Shown here: piece by piece, positions 51,324 to 61,162 of the stretch | Layout of the letters: every line of letters starts with the position of its first letter | How positions within the stretch are numbered: the stretch's first letter is position 1 | Assembly (NCBI RefSeq): GCF_003555545.1 | Contig: NZ_CP032157.1 | Span: 624,546 to 688,545, forward strand | Length of the DNA stretch: 64,000 nucleotides | Reading direction: 5' to 3' | Source: Paraflavitalea soli | GTDB taxonomy: Bacteria; Bacteroidota; Bacteroidia; Chitinophagales; Chitinophagaceae | Notes under the pieces: generated by a model | What the model was told of the DNA's origin: nothing | The model's input: the letters and a program-made list of their open reading frames with translations, nothing else | Databases searched by the model: none | Made by a program: the position numbers and the translations under genes

Positions 51324-53879
51324 TTGAAACGTATTGCTTTTCTGTTTGCTGTATCGCTGGGCGCTGTAGCTGTAAGCGCACAAACTGACCCACACCTGAA
51401 ATTGTGGTATGCCAAGCCTGCCAAAGCCTGGGAAGAAGCTTTGCCCCTGGGCAATGGGAAGACCGGTGCCATGGTCTTTGGCGGAGTAAAAAAAGAACGC
51501 TACCAGTTAAATGATAATACCCTATGGAGCGGCTTCCCCGATGGAGGCAATAATCCCAATGGGCCAACCGTATTACCGGAAGTGCGCAAAGCCGTATTTG
51601 ATGGCGATTATATCAAGGCTGCCGATCTGTGGAAAAAGATGCAGGGCCCTTATTCTGCCCGCTACCTGCCCCTGGGCAACCTGTTGCTGGAGTTCCCATT
51701 TGCTGATACCCTGGGTACCGGTTATTACCGCGACCTTGACCTGAACAATGCTACGGCTACCGTACGCTATACCACCGGCGGTGTGCAATACCAGCGGGAA
51801 ACCTTCACCAGCTTTCCCGATAAAGTAATGATGGTGAGGCTTACAGCCAACAAAGGCAAACAGGTAAGCTTTACGGCTGCGCTTACCAGCAAACTGCACT
51901 ATAGTGTAAAGGCAACGGCCAATAACCAACTGGTATTGACCGGCAAAGCGCCTAAGTTTGTAGCTAACCGCGAATCCGAACCCCAACAAGTGGTGTATGA
52001 TGAAGACCCGAAAGGGGAGGGGATGAACTTCGTGATCTATCTCTATATCAAAACAGAAGGTGGCACAGTAAAACAATCCGGCGACCAACTGTCGGTTACA
52101 GGAGCTGATGCGGTGACGATCTACCTTACCGAAGCTACCAGTTTCAATGGGTTCAATAGATCCCCTGGCAAAGAAGGGAAGGACCCCAATACAGAGGCTA
52201 AGACCAATCTTGATAAAGTTCGGATCTTGTCCTGGGCACAAATTAAGCAGCGTCACGTGAGTGACTACCAGGCTTTGTTCAACCGCGTAAAGCTGAACCT
52301 GGGTACGAATGAAGATGCCGTGAAGCTGCCTACTGATGACAGGCTGCGCCGTTTTGCAGATACCAAGAACGATAACCAGTTACAGACGTTGTATTATCAG
52401 TTTGGCCGTTACCTGCTGATCGCCAGCTCACGCCCGGGGTCCAGGCCGGCTAACTTACAAGGCATCTGGAATGACCATGTACAACCGCCCTGGGGAAGCA
52501 ACTATACCACCAATATCAATACAGAAATGAACTACTGGCTGGCAGAGAATACCAATCTCTCCGAATGTCACCAGCCTTTGTTTGATTTCATGAAAGAACT
52601 GGCCGTGAATGGGGCCGTGACCGCCAAAGTGAATTATAATATCAGGGAGGGCTGGGTAACGCACCATAATTCCGACCTGTGGGCCAAGACCTCACCACCC
52701 GGCGGTTTTGAGTGGGACCCCAAGGGAATGCCACGCTGGAGCTGCTGGCCCATGGCAGGCGTATGGTTCAGCACTCACCTGTGGGAGCATTACCTGTATA
52801 CCGGCGATAAGAAATGGCTGCAGTCAACAGGCTATCCCTTGATGAAGGGCGCTGCACAGTTTATGTTGCACTGGCTGATCAAGGACAAGACTACCCCCTG
52901 GCTGGTAACCAATCCTTCTACTTCGCCAGAGAACACCATCAAGCTCAATGGAAAGGAATACCAGGTAGCCCTGGCCAGTACAATGGATATGTCTTTGCTG
53001 CGGGAATTATTTGCAGCGGTGATCAAGACGAGTACAGTGCTCAATACAGATGCCGCTTTCCGCAAGCAGGTACAGGAAGCTTATGATCAATTGTATCCTT
53101 ATCATATAGGCCAGTATGGCCAGTTGCAGGAATGGTATGGTGATTGGGATGATCCGAAAGACAAACACCGTCACCTGTCGCATTTGTTTGGTCTGTATCC
53201 CGGTAGCCAGATCACCGTACAACAAACACCTGAACTGGCAGCTGCCGCCAAGCAATCGCTTATTCACCGGGGTGATGTAAGTACGGGCTGGTCGATGGCC
53301 TGGAAGATCAACTGGTGGGCGCGGCTGCAGGATGGAGACCATGCCTATAAAATATTAAGCGATGCCTTTACCTATATTGATCCCAACCAAACCCGTGAGA
53401 CCATGGGCGGCGGCGGTACCTATCCCAATCTCTTTGATGCGCATCCACCTTTCCAGATCGATGGCAATTTTGGCGCCACAGCAGGTATCACAGAAATGTT
53501 GCTGCAAAGTCATGCCGGTTACCTCAGCCTATTACCCGCATTGCCCACAGCCTGGGCAGCAGGGAGCATCAAGGGCATTAAAGCCAGGGGCAACTTTATG
53601 GTTGATATCCAGTGGAAGGAAGGAAAGCTGGCGGTAGCTAAGATTATATCTGGTTCAGGAGGTATTTGTCGCATTAAAACCACCACACCTGTTAAAATAG
53701 TGGAAGTAAAAGCCAATCCTGTGCAAGGTGCCAACGCCAATCCGTTGAATATTGCATATGGAAAAGTGGTGTATGAAAAGAACCCACAGGCGAAGCTGGT
53801 GAGCATTGGCAAAGAAGGAGAATATATGATGGAGTTTCCGACTGTAAAGGGTAAGACGTATACCATAGTGAATCAATAA
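51324..53879 (+). CDS. Alpha-L-fucosidase, glycoside hydrolase family 95
   Basis: 851 residues from a TTG start; signal peptide ending AVSAQ. N-terminal GH95 beta domain begins [20 protein letters not shown] and has [12 protein letters not shown]. The (alpha/alpha)6 barrel carries residues corresponding to known GH95 catalytic residues: Asn397 and Asn399 in [11 protein letters not shown], Glu536 in STSPEN, Asp713 in PFQIDGNFG. It removes alpha-1,2-linked L-fucose (some members act on L-galactose). The released fucose would enter via FucP. It lies in the middle of the operon after the beta-helix/PDZ gene. Confidence 0.93.
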   Translation: MKRIAFLFAVSLGAVAVSAQTDPHLKLWYAKPAKAWEEALPLGNGKTGAMVFGGVKKERYQLNDNTLWSGFPDGGNNPNGPTVLPEVRKAVFDGDYIKAADLWKKMQGPYSARYLPLGNLLLEFPFADTLGTGYYRDLDLNNATATVRYTTGGVQYQRETFTSFPDKVMMVRLTANKGKQVSFTAALTSKLHYSVKATANNQLVLTGKAPKFVANRESEPQQVVYDEDPKGEGMNFVIYLYIKTEGGTVKQSGDQLSVTGADAVTIYLTEATSFNGFNRSPGKEGKDPNTEAKTNLDKVRILSWAQIKQRHVSDYQALFNRVKLNLGTNEDAVKLPTDDRLRRFADTKNDNQLQTLYYQFGRYLLIASSRPGSRPANLQGIWNDHVQPPWGSNYTTNINTEMNYWLAENTNLSECHQPLFDFMKELAVNGAVTAKVNYNIREGWVTHHNSDLWAKTSPPGGFEWDPKGMPRWSCWPMAGVWFSTHLWEHYLYTGDKKWLQSTGYPLMKGAAQFMLHWLIKDKTTPWLVTNPSTSPENTIKLNGKEYQVALASTMDMSLLRELFAAVIKTSTVLNTDAAFRKQVQEAYDQLYPYHIGQYGQLQEWYGDWDDPKDKHRHLSHLFGLYPGSQITVQQTPELAAAAKQSLIHRGDVSTGWSMAWKINWWARLQDGDHAYKILSDAFTYIDPNQTRETMGGGGTYPNLFDAHPPFQIDGNFGATAGITEMLLQSHAGYLSLLPALPTAWAAGSIKGIKARGNFMVDIQWKEGKLAVAKIISGSGGICRIKTTTPVKIVEVKANPVQGANANPLNIAYGKVVYEKNPQAKLVSIGKEGEYMMEFPTVKGKTYTIVNQ

Positions 53880-53896
53880 TAAATCATAAATCTTCG

Positions 53897-56044
53897 ATGA
53901 TGCGTTTAAGACAGCTGTATGCTCTTCTCCTTTTAACAGGCATTGCTATTAGTACAACGGCTCAACAGCCGGTATGGACGGAGGTGGCGCCAGGGGTATG
54001 GAAAACCATTGCAGGCAAGCCGGAAGCTTTTGACCTGTTGAAGGCAGCAGGGGCTACACCCAATAAAGAGGCATTGGCTGCGATCACCAAAGCTGGTTTC
54101 CCTTTTACCAAAGCCGACATTGCAGCCCGCGTACAGGATGGCAAAACTTACCTGCGGTTTCCGCTGCAAAAAGAAGAACAGGTATATGGTTTTGGCCTCA
54201 ATTTTCAAACCATCCACCAGCGTGGTAAGATACTGCAACTGCATGTAGACCATTTTGGAGGTAAGGACAATGGACGTACCCATTCACCTACCCCTTTCTA
54301 TGTATCCTCATTGGGATATGGCGTATTCATCAATGCCGCCCGGTACATCAATGTGTATGCAGGGGCAGGTGTGCGGAAGGATAGTAAAAATCCACCGGTG
54401 GCCAAAGACCGCAATACCGATAAGTCATGGGCTTCCCGTCCTTATTCCGATGCGGTAGAAATGCTGGTGCCTGCGGCTGGTGTGGAAGTATATGTGTTTG
54501 CAGGCCCTACTGCACTGGATGCAGTACGCCGGTTCAATTTATTTAATGGCGGAGGTTGTTTGCCGCCACGGTGGGGACTGGGTTTTACCCAACGCGTACA
54601 GCGGTTATACAATGCAGCTGATGTAGAAAAAGAAGCCAACGATTTTGAGCAGAAGGGATACCCGCTCGATTATATAGGCCTGGAACCGGGCTGGCAAACC
54701 AAATCCTATCCCTGCACTTTTGAGTGGGATAAGACCCGTTTTCCACAGCCGCAGGCGTTTGTGAAAGCGATGCTGGACAAAGGCATCCGCCTCAACCTGT
54801 GGTTGAATCCTTATGTGTCCCCGGAAGCTTCCATTTATAAGTCTATATTGCCTTATACAGGATCTCATACGGTATGGGTGGGTGCCGTGCCCGACTTTAC
54901 CATGCCGCAGGCACGTAATATCTTCTTTAACCAGCTTAAAAAAGACCAGGTAGGTATTGGCGTAAGCGGCTATAAGATCGATGAGGTGGATGGGTATGAT
55001 CATTACCTGTGGCCTGATGTAGCTACCTTCCCTTCGGGCAACAGCGCTGAACAATTGCGCCAAACCTATGGGGTATTGGCACAGCGCTACAGTACGGATA
55101 TATACCGCCAGCAAAACTCCCGCACCTTTGGTTTGGTGCGTGCTTCCAACGGCGGCGCTTCTTCTTTCCCTTACGTGATCTACAATGATTACTATAACCA
55201 TGAAGACTTTATTACCGCCCTCATCAATAGTGGTTTTGCCGGGGTATTGTGGACGCCGGAGGTACGGGCTTCCAAAACAGGCGAGGAGTGGTTGCGTCGT
55301 TTTCAGACAGTGATCTTTTCTCCCATGGCCATGATCAATGCCTGGTCAAGCGGTACCAAACCCTGGAGTTATCCCGAAGTGGCTGAACAGGTAAAACAAC
55401 TGGCTTTGTTGCGTATGCAGATGATGCCTTACTGGTATACAGAGTTTGCCAAATACCATTACCAGGGTATTCCGCCATTCCGCGCTATGAACCTGGAACC
55501 AGGCTTCAAACAGGAAGTTAAAAAAGAAGCAGTCAACGAAAACCTGGAGCAGAATCCTTATGCGGAAGCAGCTTCCAAAGAGATCAAAGATCAATATATG
55601 GCCGGTGAATACTTATTGGTGGCGCCTTTGTTTACCGGGCAAACTACCCGCAAAGTGATCCTGCCCAAAGGCAAATGGTATGATTTCTACACCGGTGCTT
55701 ATGCCGGGGATGGTGAAGTGATCACGGTAACACCCGGACTGGATAAGATACCCGTATATGTAAAAGATGGCGGCATTATACCGATGATGCCTGCTATGTT
55801 GCACGCGCCCAAGGCTGGTGAAGTAGTAGACCTGGAAATACGTTATTACGGTGATAAACCCGGTACCTATACCTTGTATGATGATGATGGCGAAACCTTC
55901 AACTATGAAAAAGGAGCTTATAGCTGGCGTACCATCAGCGTTTCAAAAGGAGCAGGTGGCCAATTGAAAGGAACGATCACCGCGCCAGCTGCCGGAAAGC
56001 CGAATACCATCGGTAAGGTAACATTTACGAAAATGACCAATTAG
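53897..56044 (+). CDS. Glycoside hydrolase family 31 enzyme
   Basis: 715 residues with a signal peptide ending TTAQQ. N-terminal beta domain with FPLQKEEQVYGFGL, GH31 barrel with PPRWGLGF, and nucleophile Asp362 in GYKIDEVDGYD. The proximal beta domain after the barrel has PPFRAMNLEP, then YMAGEYLLVAPLF, and PLVKGKWYDFYTG-like sequence (actual: LPKGKWYDFYTG). Family members act as alpha-glucosidases, alpha-xylosidases, alpha-galactosidases or lyases. The motif around the nucleophile is not the usual WxDMNE, so the substrate is open. Periplasmic; same operon as GH95 and GH29. Confidence 0.88.
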   Translation: MMRLRQLYALLLLTGIAISTTAQQPVWTEVAPGVWKTIAGKPEAFDLLKAAGATPNKEALAAITKAGFPFTKADIAARVQDGKTYLRFPLQKEEQVYGFGLNFQTIHQRGKILQLHVDHFGGKDNGRTHSPTPFYVSSLGYGVFINAARYINVYAGAGVRKDSKNPPVAKDRNTDKSWASRPYSDAVEMLVPAAGVEVYVFAGPTALDAVRRFNLFNGGGCLPPRWGLGFTQRVQRLYNAADVEKEANDFEQKGYPLDYIGLEPGWQTKSYPCTFEWDKTRFPQPQAFVKAMLDKGIRLNLWLNPYVSPEASIYKSILPYTGSHTVWVGAVPDFTMPQARNIFFNQLKKDQVGIGVSGYKIDEVDGYDHYLWPDVATFPSGNSAEQLRQTYGVLAQRYSTDIYRQQNSRTFGLVRASNGGASSFPYVIYNDYYNHEDFITALINSGFAGVLWTPEVRASKTGEEWLRRFQTVIFSPMAMINAWSSGTKPWSYPEVAEQVKQLALLRMQMMPYWYTEFAKYHYQGIPPFRAMNLEPGFKQEVKKEAVNENLEQNPYAEAASKEIKDQYMAGEYLLVAPLFTGQTTRKVILPKGKWYDFYTGAYAGDGEVITVTPGLDKIPVYVKDGGIIPMMPAMLHAPKAGEVVDLEIRYYGDKPGTYTLYDDDGETFNYEKGAYSWRTISVSKGAGGQLKGTITAPAAGKPNTIGKVTFTKMTN

Positions 56045-56092
56045 TAATTTGATAATCCCGCGCAGTGGGACAAGTTTTAAAAATGTGAGAAT

Positions 56093-57274
56093 TTGAAAAT
56101 ATTGCCATTCTTATCGTCCCGTCTGATTACCTGTCTGGTTCTTTTGCTGGCTACGAGCGTGCAGGCGCAGGAAGCGGCTGATTATTCCAAAGCGATCAGC
56201 AAGACCTTACGCAAGCAGGTATTGAAGGAGGCTGCCTGGGCTTTGCAGCAGGAACCGGTAACAGTTACTGCCAGCCAATCGCCCCGCAGTGCAGGTGGTA
56301 GACATGATTTCTATTCTGAAGGCGACTACTGGTGGCCCAATCCGGTATCGGTGGACAGTCCTTATATACAAAAGGACGGGATGACCAACCCCGACAATTT
56401 TGTAGCCCACCGCCTGGCCATGATCCGCTTCAGCCGCATCATGGGCGCCCTGGCATCGGCTTATAAGATAACCGGCGACAAAAAATATGTAGTACAGGCA
56501 TTGAAGCATTGCCGGGCTTGGTTTACCGACACGGCTACGCTCATGCATCCCCACCTGCTGTATGCGCAGGCGATCAAGGGGCGGGCCACGGGCCGGGGTA
56601 TCGGCATCATCGATACCATCCATTTTATGGAAGTGGTACAGGCGTTGATGTCCATGCAGGAGGCAGCCAATATGCATAAAGCGACATTGACGGCTATTAA
56701 GGAATGGTTTACCCAATACCTTACCTGGCTCACCACGCACCAGTATGGTAAAGATGAAATGAACGCCACCAATAACCATGGTACCTGTTGGGTAATGCAG
56801 GCAGCAGCTTTTGCAAAATTCACGGGCAACCAAACCATACTGGACTTCTGCATCGTCAGGTATAAGACAGTGTTGCTGCCCAACCAGATGGCGGCAGATG
56901 GCAGTTTCCCGCAAGAGTTAAGAAGAACAAAACCTTATGGTTATTCCCTCTTTAACCTGGATGCGATGACAACTGTTTGCCGGATACTTTCGACTAAGGA
57001 AAATAACCTCTGGGCTTTCCAGACGGCTGATGGGCGGTCCATAAAGAAGGGAATAGAATTCCTGTATCCTTATGTGGCTGATAAAAGCAAGTGGCCTTTT
57101 AAGCAGGATGTCATGTATTGGGACAACTGGCCGGTAGCGCATCCCTTCCTGGTATTTGGTGCCGAGGCCTATGGAAATAAAGCATGGCTGGCTACCTGGA
57201 CAAAACTGGACCATGCACCGGTGGTGGAAGAAGTGATCCGCAACCTGCCGGTGAGGAATCCGTTGATATGGTGA
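56093..57274 (+). CDS. Alginate-lyase-family protein (PL5/PL38-like fold)
   Basis: 393 residues, TTG start, signal peptide ending SVQAQ. It is an (alpha/alpha)n toroid resembling the Alginate_lyase Pfam family: YSEGDYWWPNP, AHRLAMIRFSRIMGALASAY, and the likely active-site motif NNHGTCW at residues 227-233, then SFPQELRRTKPYGYSLFNLD. Members cleave uronic-acid polymers by beta-elimination. The product would carry a 4,5-unsaturated uronate that the GH88 enzyme at 59302 could remove. Exact polymer unknown; alginate itself is not implied. Confidence 0.82.
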   Translation: MKILPFLSSRLITCLVLLLATSVQAQEAADYSKAISKTLRKQVLKEAAWALQQEPVTVTASQSPRSAGGRHDFYSEGDYWWPNPVSVDSPYIQKDGMTNPDNFVAHRLAMIRFSRIMGALASAYKITGDKKYVVQALKHCRAWFTDTATLMHPHLLYAQAIKGRATGRGIGIIDTIHFMEVVQALMSMQEAANMHKATLTAIKEWFTQYLTWLTTHQYGKDEMNATNNHGTCWVMQAAAFAKFTGNQTILDFCIVRYKTVLLPNQMAADGSFPQELRRTKPYGYSLFNLDAMTTVCRILSTKENNLWAFQTADGRSIKKGIEFLYPYVADKSKWPFKQDVMYWDNWPVAHPFLVFGAEAYGNKAWLATWTKLDHAPVVEEVIRNLPVRNPLIW

Positions 57275-57289
57275 TAAGAGTCGGCAATC

Positions 57290-57397
57290 AGCAGTCGACA
57301 ATCGTGAATGGGTTCGTACTTCTTTGTGATTATTGACTGCTATTAGTCTGGTCTTTTGATTATCAGAACCCGAAACGCCAAACCCGAAACCCGAAAT
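57290..57397. repeat. Repeats upstream of GH29
   Basis: AGCAGTCGACAATC (57290-57303) pairs imperfectly with GATTATTGACTGCT (57328-57341), forming a hairpin. Then 57367-57397 has ACCCGAAACGCCAAACCCGA, a partial copy of the CCCGAAACGCTAAAC repeat found at 37010 and 38756. Confidence 0.6.
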
Positions 57398-57402
57398 TCT
57401 TT

Positions 57403-59301
57403 ATGACGATCTATAAGAGAATACTTTTTACAACTGGAATAGGGTTAACCTTAAGTATGAACGCCTTCACCCAGAACCCGGGTGATGAGGACAAGGAAAT
57501 GTTCAACCGCTCCAAAGACCGTGATCAAAAGATGATCGATGAAGCGGTAAAAGGGTGGTGGACTGCTTCCATGAAAACACATGAGCAGCGTATCCAATGG
57601 TGGCGGGATGCCCGCTTCGGCATGTTTGTGCACTGGGGTGTTTATTCCCTGCCCGGTGGCGAGTGGAAAGGTAAAAAGGTAGGCGGCTATGCCGAGCACC
57701 TGATGCGCAAGGAAAAGATCAGTCGCCAGGAATACCTGCAGCTGGCCCACCAATTCAACCCGGTGAATTTTAATGCAGAGCAGTGGATACTGCAAGCCAA
57801 ACAGGCCGGGATGAAATACTTCATTATTACCGCCAAGCACCACGATGGTTTTGCCATGTACAATTCCGGTGTATCTGATTTCGATATCATAGACCAGACG
57901 CCATTTAAACGCGACCCGATGGCCGAACTGGCTGCTGCCTGTAAAAAGCATGGCATGCGTTTCGGGTTCTATTATTCCCATGCATTTGACTGGGAACATC
58001 CGGATGGGCCAGGCAATGACTGGGAATACAATAATCCCGGTGGCGATAAACTGTTGCATGGCGGAGTACGTTGGTACGATGAGCATCCGGAATTACTGCC
58101 CAAGGCACAGAAATATGTAACGGAGAAATCTATTCCACAGATCAAAGAACTGATCAATAAGTATCATCCTGATATATTGTGGTTTGATACGCCGCATAAA
58201 TTACCCTTGTCGGAAAACATCCGCATCTTAAAAGCTATCCGGGAAACAGATCCCAATGTGGTGGTAAATGGCCGGCTGGCCAGAAGTGCTGCTATTAGTT
58301 TTGGTGATTATGTGAATACCGCCGATCGTCCGGCTGAATTCTTCCCCGTGACCGGTGATTGGGAAGCCATTCCTACCACCAATGAATCGTATGGGTATAG
58401 CAAGTTCGACAGCAGTCATAAGTCTGTGGCTTTCTTTATCCAACTCATGGCCAAATCAGCTTCCCGGGGTGGCAACCTGCTCATGAATATTGGCCCCAAA
58501 GGAGATGGTACGTTTGATGGAAGGGATATTGCCATCCTGAAGGGAATTGGCGAATGGGTGGATAAGAACAGTGAAAGCATCAGCAAGGCCGGTATTTCCG
58601 GATTGCCTTTGCACAACTGGGGCGTATCCACCCGAAAGGACAATAAGCTCTACCTGCACGTGTTTGAATGGCCCACAGATGGTAAGCTACAGGTAAGCGG
58701 ATTGCCCGCTGCTGCAAAAAAAGTTTATCTGCTCACAGATGCCGGTAAAAAATCAATACTTATTGATCAGACTTTAACGAGCGATGGTTTACGTGGTCTT
58801 ACGGCACAACTGCCGGCCAGGCCTGTAGACACGGCCAATACCGTAGTAGTGGTGGAACTTGCCGGAACGGGTAAATATGACAACATCCCCTATGTAGCTT
58901 CCAATATTCCTGTGACCAGGCTATTGGCTTTTGACGCGGTACAAACCGGGAAGGGATTACAATTTGGTGATGGCAAAACGGATAAGTATTATGTGGCAGG
59001 ATGGAAATCAACCAGTCAGTGGTTACATTGGGATTTCCGCACCAATGCTGCTGTAAAATGCAAAGTAATTATTAAATATCTTGCAGGCCCTGAGGCAGGC
59101 GGTACCTATAGTCTCGATCTGGATGGCACTGCCAGGGAGGAGATCGTGAGCACAGCAAAGAAGGAAACAGATGTGCAGGTGAAAGAGTTGGGTGAGCTGA
59201 CCATCAAACCCGGGGTACATCGTTTAGCGATCAGGCCGGTGGCAGTAAATGGTCAGGAGCTGATGAAACTATTGGAAATACAATTGATTCAAATCCCATA
59301 A
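57403..59301 (+). CDS. Alpha-L-fucosidase, glycoside hydrolase family 29
   Basis: 632 residues, signal peptide ending NAFTQ. GH29 barrel: WWRDARFGMFVHWGVYSLPG, YFIITAKHHDGFAMYNS, RFGFYYSHAFDWEHPD, and the nucleophile Asp262 in DILWFDTP. C-terminal beta domains follow from about 400, including LHVFEWPTDGKLQVSGLP. It removes alpha-1,3/1,4/1,6-linked L-fucose and complements GH95. It is separated from the lyase gene by repeats and directly abuts the GH88 gene (TAA then ATG). Confidence 0.94.
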   Translation: MTIYKRILFTTGIGLTLSMNAFTQNPGDEDKEMFNRSKDRDQKMIDEAVKGWWTASMKTHEQRIQWWRDARFGMFVHWGVYSLPGGEWKGKKVGGYAEHLMRKEKISRQEYLQLAHQFNPVNFNAEQWILQAKQAGMKYFIITAKHHDGFAMYNSGVSDFDIIDQTPFKRDPMAELAAACKKHGMRFGFYYSHAFDWEHPDGPGNDWEYNNPGGDKLLHGGVRWYDEHPELLPKAQKYVTEKSIPQIKELINKYHPDILWFDTPHKLPLSENIRILKAIRETDPNVVVNGRLARSAAISFGDYVNTADRPAEFFPVTGDWEAIPTTNESYGYSKFDSSHKSVAFFIQLMAKSASRGGNLLMNIGPKGDGTFDGRDIAILKGIGEWVDKNSESISKAGISGLPLHNWGVSTRKDNKLYLHVFEWPTDGKLQVSGLPAAAKKVYLLTDAGKKSILIDQTLTSDGLRGLTAQLPARPVDTANTVVVVELAGTGKYDNIPYVASNIPVTRLLAFDAVQTGKGLQFGDGKTDKYYVAGWKSTSQWLHWDFRTNAAVKCKVIIKYLAGPEAGGTYSLDLDGTAREEIVSTAKKETDVQVKELGELTIKPGVHRLAIRPVAVNGQELMKLLEIQLIQIP

Positions 59302-60480
59302 ATGCAAAGCATGAGGTTAATTGTTAGTTTAGCTATTGGTGTTTTATGGCAAGGTTCCTTGCAGGCACAGATAAAACTGCCGGCGGTGATGGCCGATGCA
59401 GAAAAGCAAACGAAGGTGATGTTACAGGCTGTGCCTGCAGCCAAAGAAGGCAAGGCAGACCTGGTATCACCACGCACTATTGAGAATGGTAAACTGAAGC
59501 TGGTGGCTTCACGTGACTGGACCAGTGGTTTCTTTCCCGGTGTGCTTTGGTTCCTGTACCAGTATACCGGCAAGCAGGAATGGCTTAAGGAGGCCAAAGC
59601 CTATACCGCCAATATTGAAAGAGAGAAAACAAATGGCGGTACACATGACATGGGTTTTAAGGTCTATTGCAGTTTTGGTAGCGGATATCGCATTACCAAA
59701 GATGCAGCCTACAGGGAGGTGATCATCCAGTCGGCGAAAACGCTTTCTACACGCTTTAACCCAACCATTGGCTGTATCCGCAGCTGGGACCACCATAAAG
59801 AAGTATGGGGATTTCCGGTCATCATCGACAATATGATGAACCTGGAATTACTGTTCGAAGCTACCAAACTCACCGGCGACTCTTCCTTTTATAAGATAGC
59901 AGTAGCTCATGCGAATACGACGATGAAGAACCATTTCCGCCCGGACTATAGTTCTTACCATGTAGTTGACTACGATACGGCAACAGGCGCGGTAGTAAAG
60001 AAGAATACTCACCAGGGGTATAGTCATGAATCCGCCTGGTCAAGAGGGCAGGCCTGGGCTTTATATGGGTATACCATGTGCTACCGGTATACAAAGAACC
60101 CCGTTTATCTACAGCAAGCAGAACATATTGCGGCTTTTATATTGAATCATCCACGCCTGCCGAAAGACCTGGTACCTTATTATGATTTTGATGCACCGGA
60201 GATACCCAATGCCCCACGGGATGCTTCAGCTGCGGCTGTTATAGCATCTGGTCTGTATGAATTGAGCGGTTATAGCAAGAATGCAAAGCTGTATAACAAA
60301 ACGGCTGATAAGATTGTAACCAATCTTACCGCCTCTTACCGTTCACCCATTGGAGAGAATTTTGGCTTTATCCTGTTGCACAGTACCGGTTCTAAACCTT
60401 CCAACAGTGAAGTGGATGTGCCGCTTAACTATGCAGATTACTATTATTTGGAGGCATTGCTGAGGGGGAGAAAGAAATAG
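59302..60480 (+). CDS. Unsaturated glucuronyl hydrolase, glycoside hydrolase family 88
   Basis: 392 residues, signal peptide ending SLQAQ. Features of GH88: DWTSGFFPGVLWFLYQYTG, NGGTHDMGF with Asp116, GFPVIIDNMMNLEL with Asp176 (the two catalytic Asp), HQGYSHESAWSRGQAWALYG, and YYDFDAPEIPNAPRDASAAA. It hydrates the 4,5-unsaturated uronate left by a lyase, releasing the rest of the oligosaccharide. The lyase at 56093 in the same operon is the natural upstream enzyme. The ATG follows the GH29 stop with no gap. A strong terminator 16 bases downstream ends the operon. Confidence 0.93.
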   Translation: MQSMRLIVSLAIGVLWQGSLQAQIKLPAVMADAEKQTKVMLQAVPAAKEGKADLVSPRTIENGKLKLVASRDWTSGFFPGVLWFLYQYTGKQEWLKEAKAYTANIEREKTNGGTHDMGFKVYCSFGSGYRITKDAAYREVIIQSAKTLSTRFNPTIGCIRSWDHHKEVWGFPVIIDNMMNLELLFEATKLTGDSSFYKIAVAHANTTMKNHFRPDYSSYHVVDYDTATGAVVKKNTHQGYSHESAWSRGQAWALYGYTMCYRYTKNPVYLQQAEHIAAFILNHPRLPKDLVPYYDFDAPEIPNAPRDASAAAVIASGLYELSGYSKNAKLYNKTADKIVTNLTASYRSPIGENFGFILLHSTGSKPSNSEVDVPLNYADYYYLEALLRGRKK

Positions 60481-60495
60481 AAATAAGTAACTTGG

Positions 60496-60539
60496 TAACA
60501 TAGAAAAAGCCTCCTTCGCGGGAGGCTTTTTCTATGTTA
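60496..60539 (+). terminator. Strong terminator ending the enzyme operon
   Basis: A perfect 19-bp stem (TAACATAGAAAAAGCCTCC and complement) around loop TTCGCG, with five T in the right arm. It follows GH88 by 16 bases. Confidence 0.88.
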
Positions 60540-60603
60540 ATGCGTTTTATTTTGGTATGTGCTTTTCTTTTATTGCCAACTATCAGCGACATTTACAACC
60601 ACA

Positions 60604-61089
60604 ATGAATTGTATGCGCATAGGGTTATTGGCTGTATTAATAGGGGTTGTTTTAACTGCCTGCAAGTCTAAGGCGGCTCATGAGGCTATTTATGGCTTGC
60701 CGGTTACTGATCAAAAGCTGTTGAAGGATATGGCAGGCTCCTGGTTTGCTACAGAAGAAACCCACGCCTTGCTGGCGAAAAAGAAATATGCCCGCGACTC
60801 TGTTCACATTGAGCTCAGACCTGATTCTTCTTTTAAGGTGCGATTGCCCGATTGTATGGATGCAGCTGCGAAAGGCGGTTTGGTATGGGAAGCAATAGGC
60901 GGCTGGCGGCTACATAAGAATGGTGATGACTGGAAACTGGGTATGGCCTTTGAAAAAGGCCGCCTGTTCAGGTACAGGACCTTCACCGATTTTGATATTG
61001 TAATAAAGGATTCCGTACTTACCCTGTCCCGCTATGTAGGCGATCCGGATGAAGAAGAGGCATTGCAGTTCAGAAAGGCCCATCCCTGA
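60604..61089 (+). CDS. Small lipoprotein of unknown function
   Basis: 161 residues from ATG 60604 (ATG 60613 also fits). The lipobox is VLTAC with Cys near residue 20. The mature part has a mainly beta pattern: DMAGSWFATEETHALLA, SVHIELRPDSSFKVRLPDC, WEAIGGWRLHKN, FTDFDIVIKDSVLTLSRY. This resembles lipocalin-like proteins that begin with a Gly-x-Trp motif. No certain family. A separate transcription unit after the strong terminator. Confidence 0.7.
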   Translation: MNCMRIGLLAVLIGVVLTACKSKAAHEAIYGLPVTDQKLLKDMAGSWFATEETHALLAKKKYARDSVHIELRPDSSFKVRLPDCMDAAAKGGLVWEAIGGWRLHKNGDDWKLGMAFEKGRLFRYRTFTDFDIVIKDSVLTLSRYVGDPDEEEALQFRKAHP

Positions 61090-61162
61090 TGACAGGAATG
61101 CTGCCCATCGGAAATAATGCTCCGCTCTTGATATTCCTTCTTACATTCGGTTAAAAGAATCT

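Noticed and set aside
51324-56044. Xyloglucan utilisation locus (GH31, GH95, GH2)
   Set aside because: No endo-glucanase is present, and the lyase and GH88 require uronic acid; kept only as an alternative.
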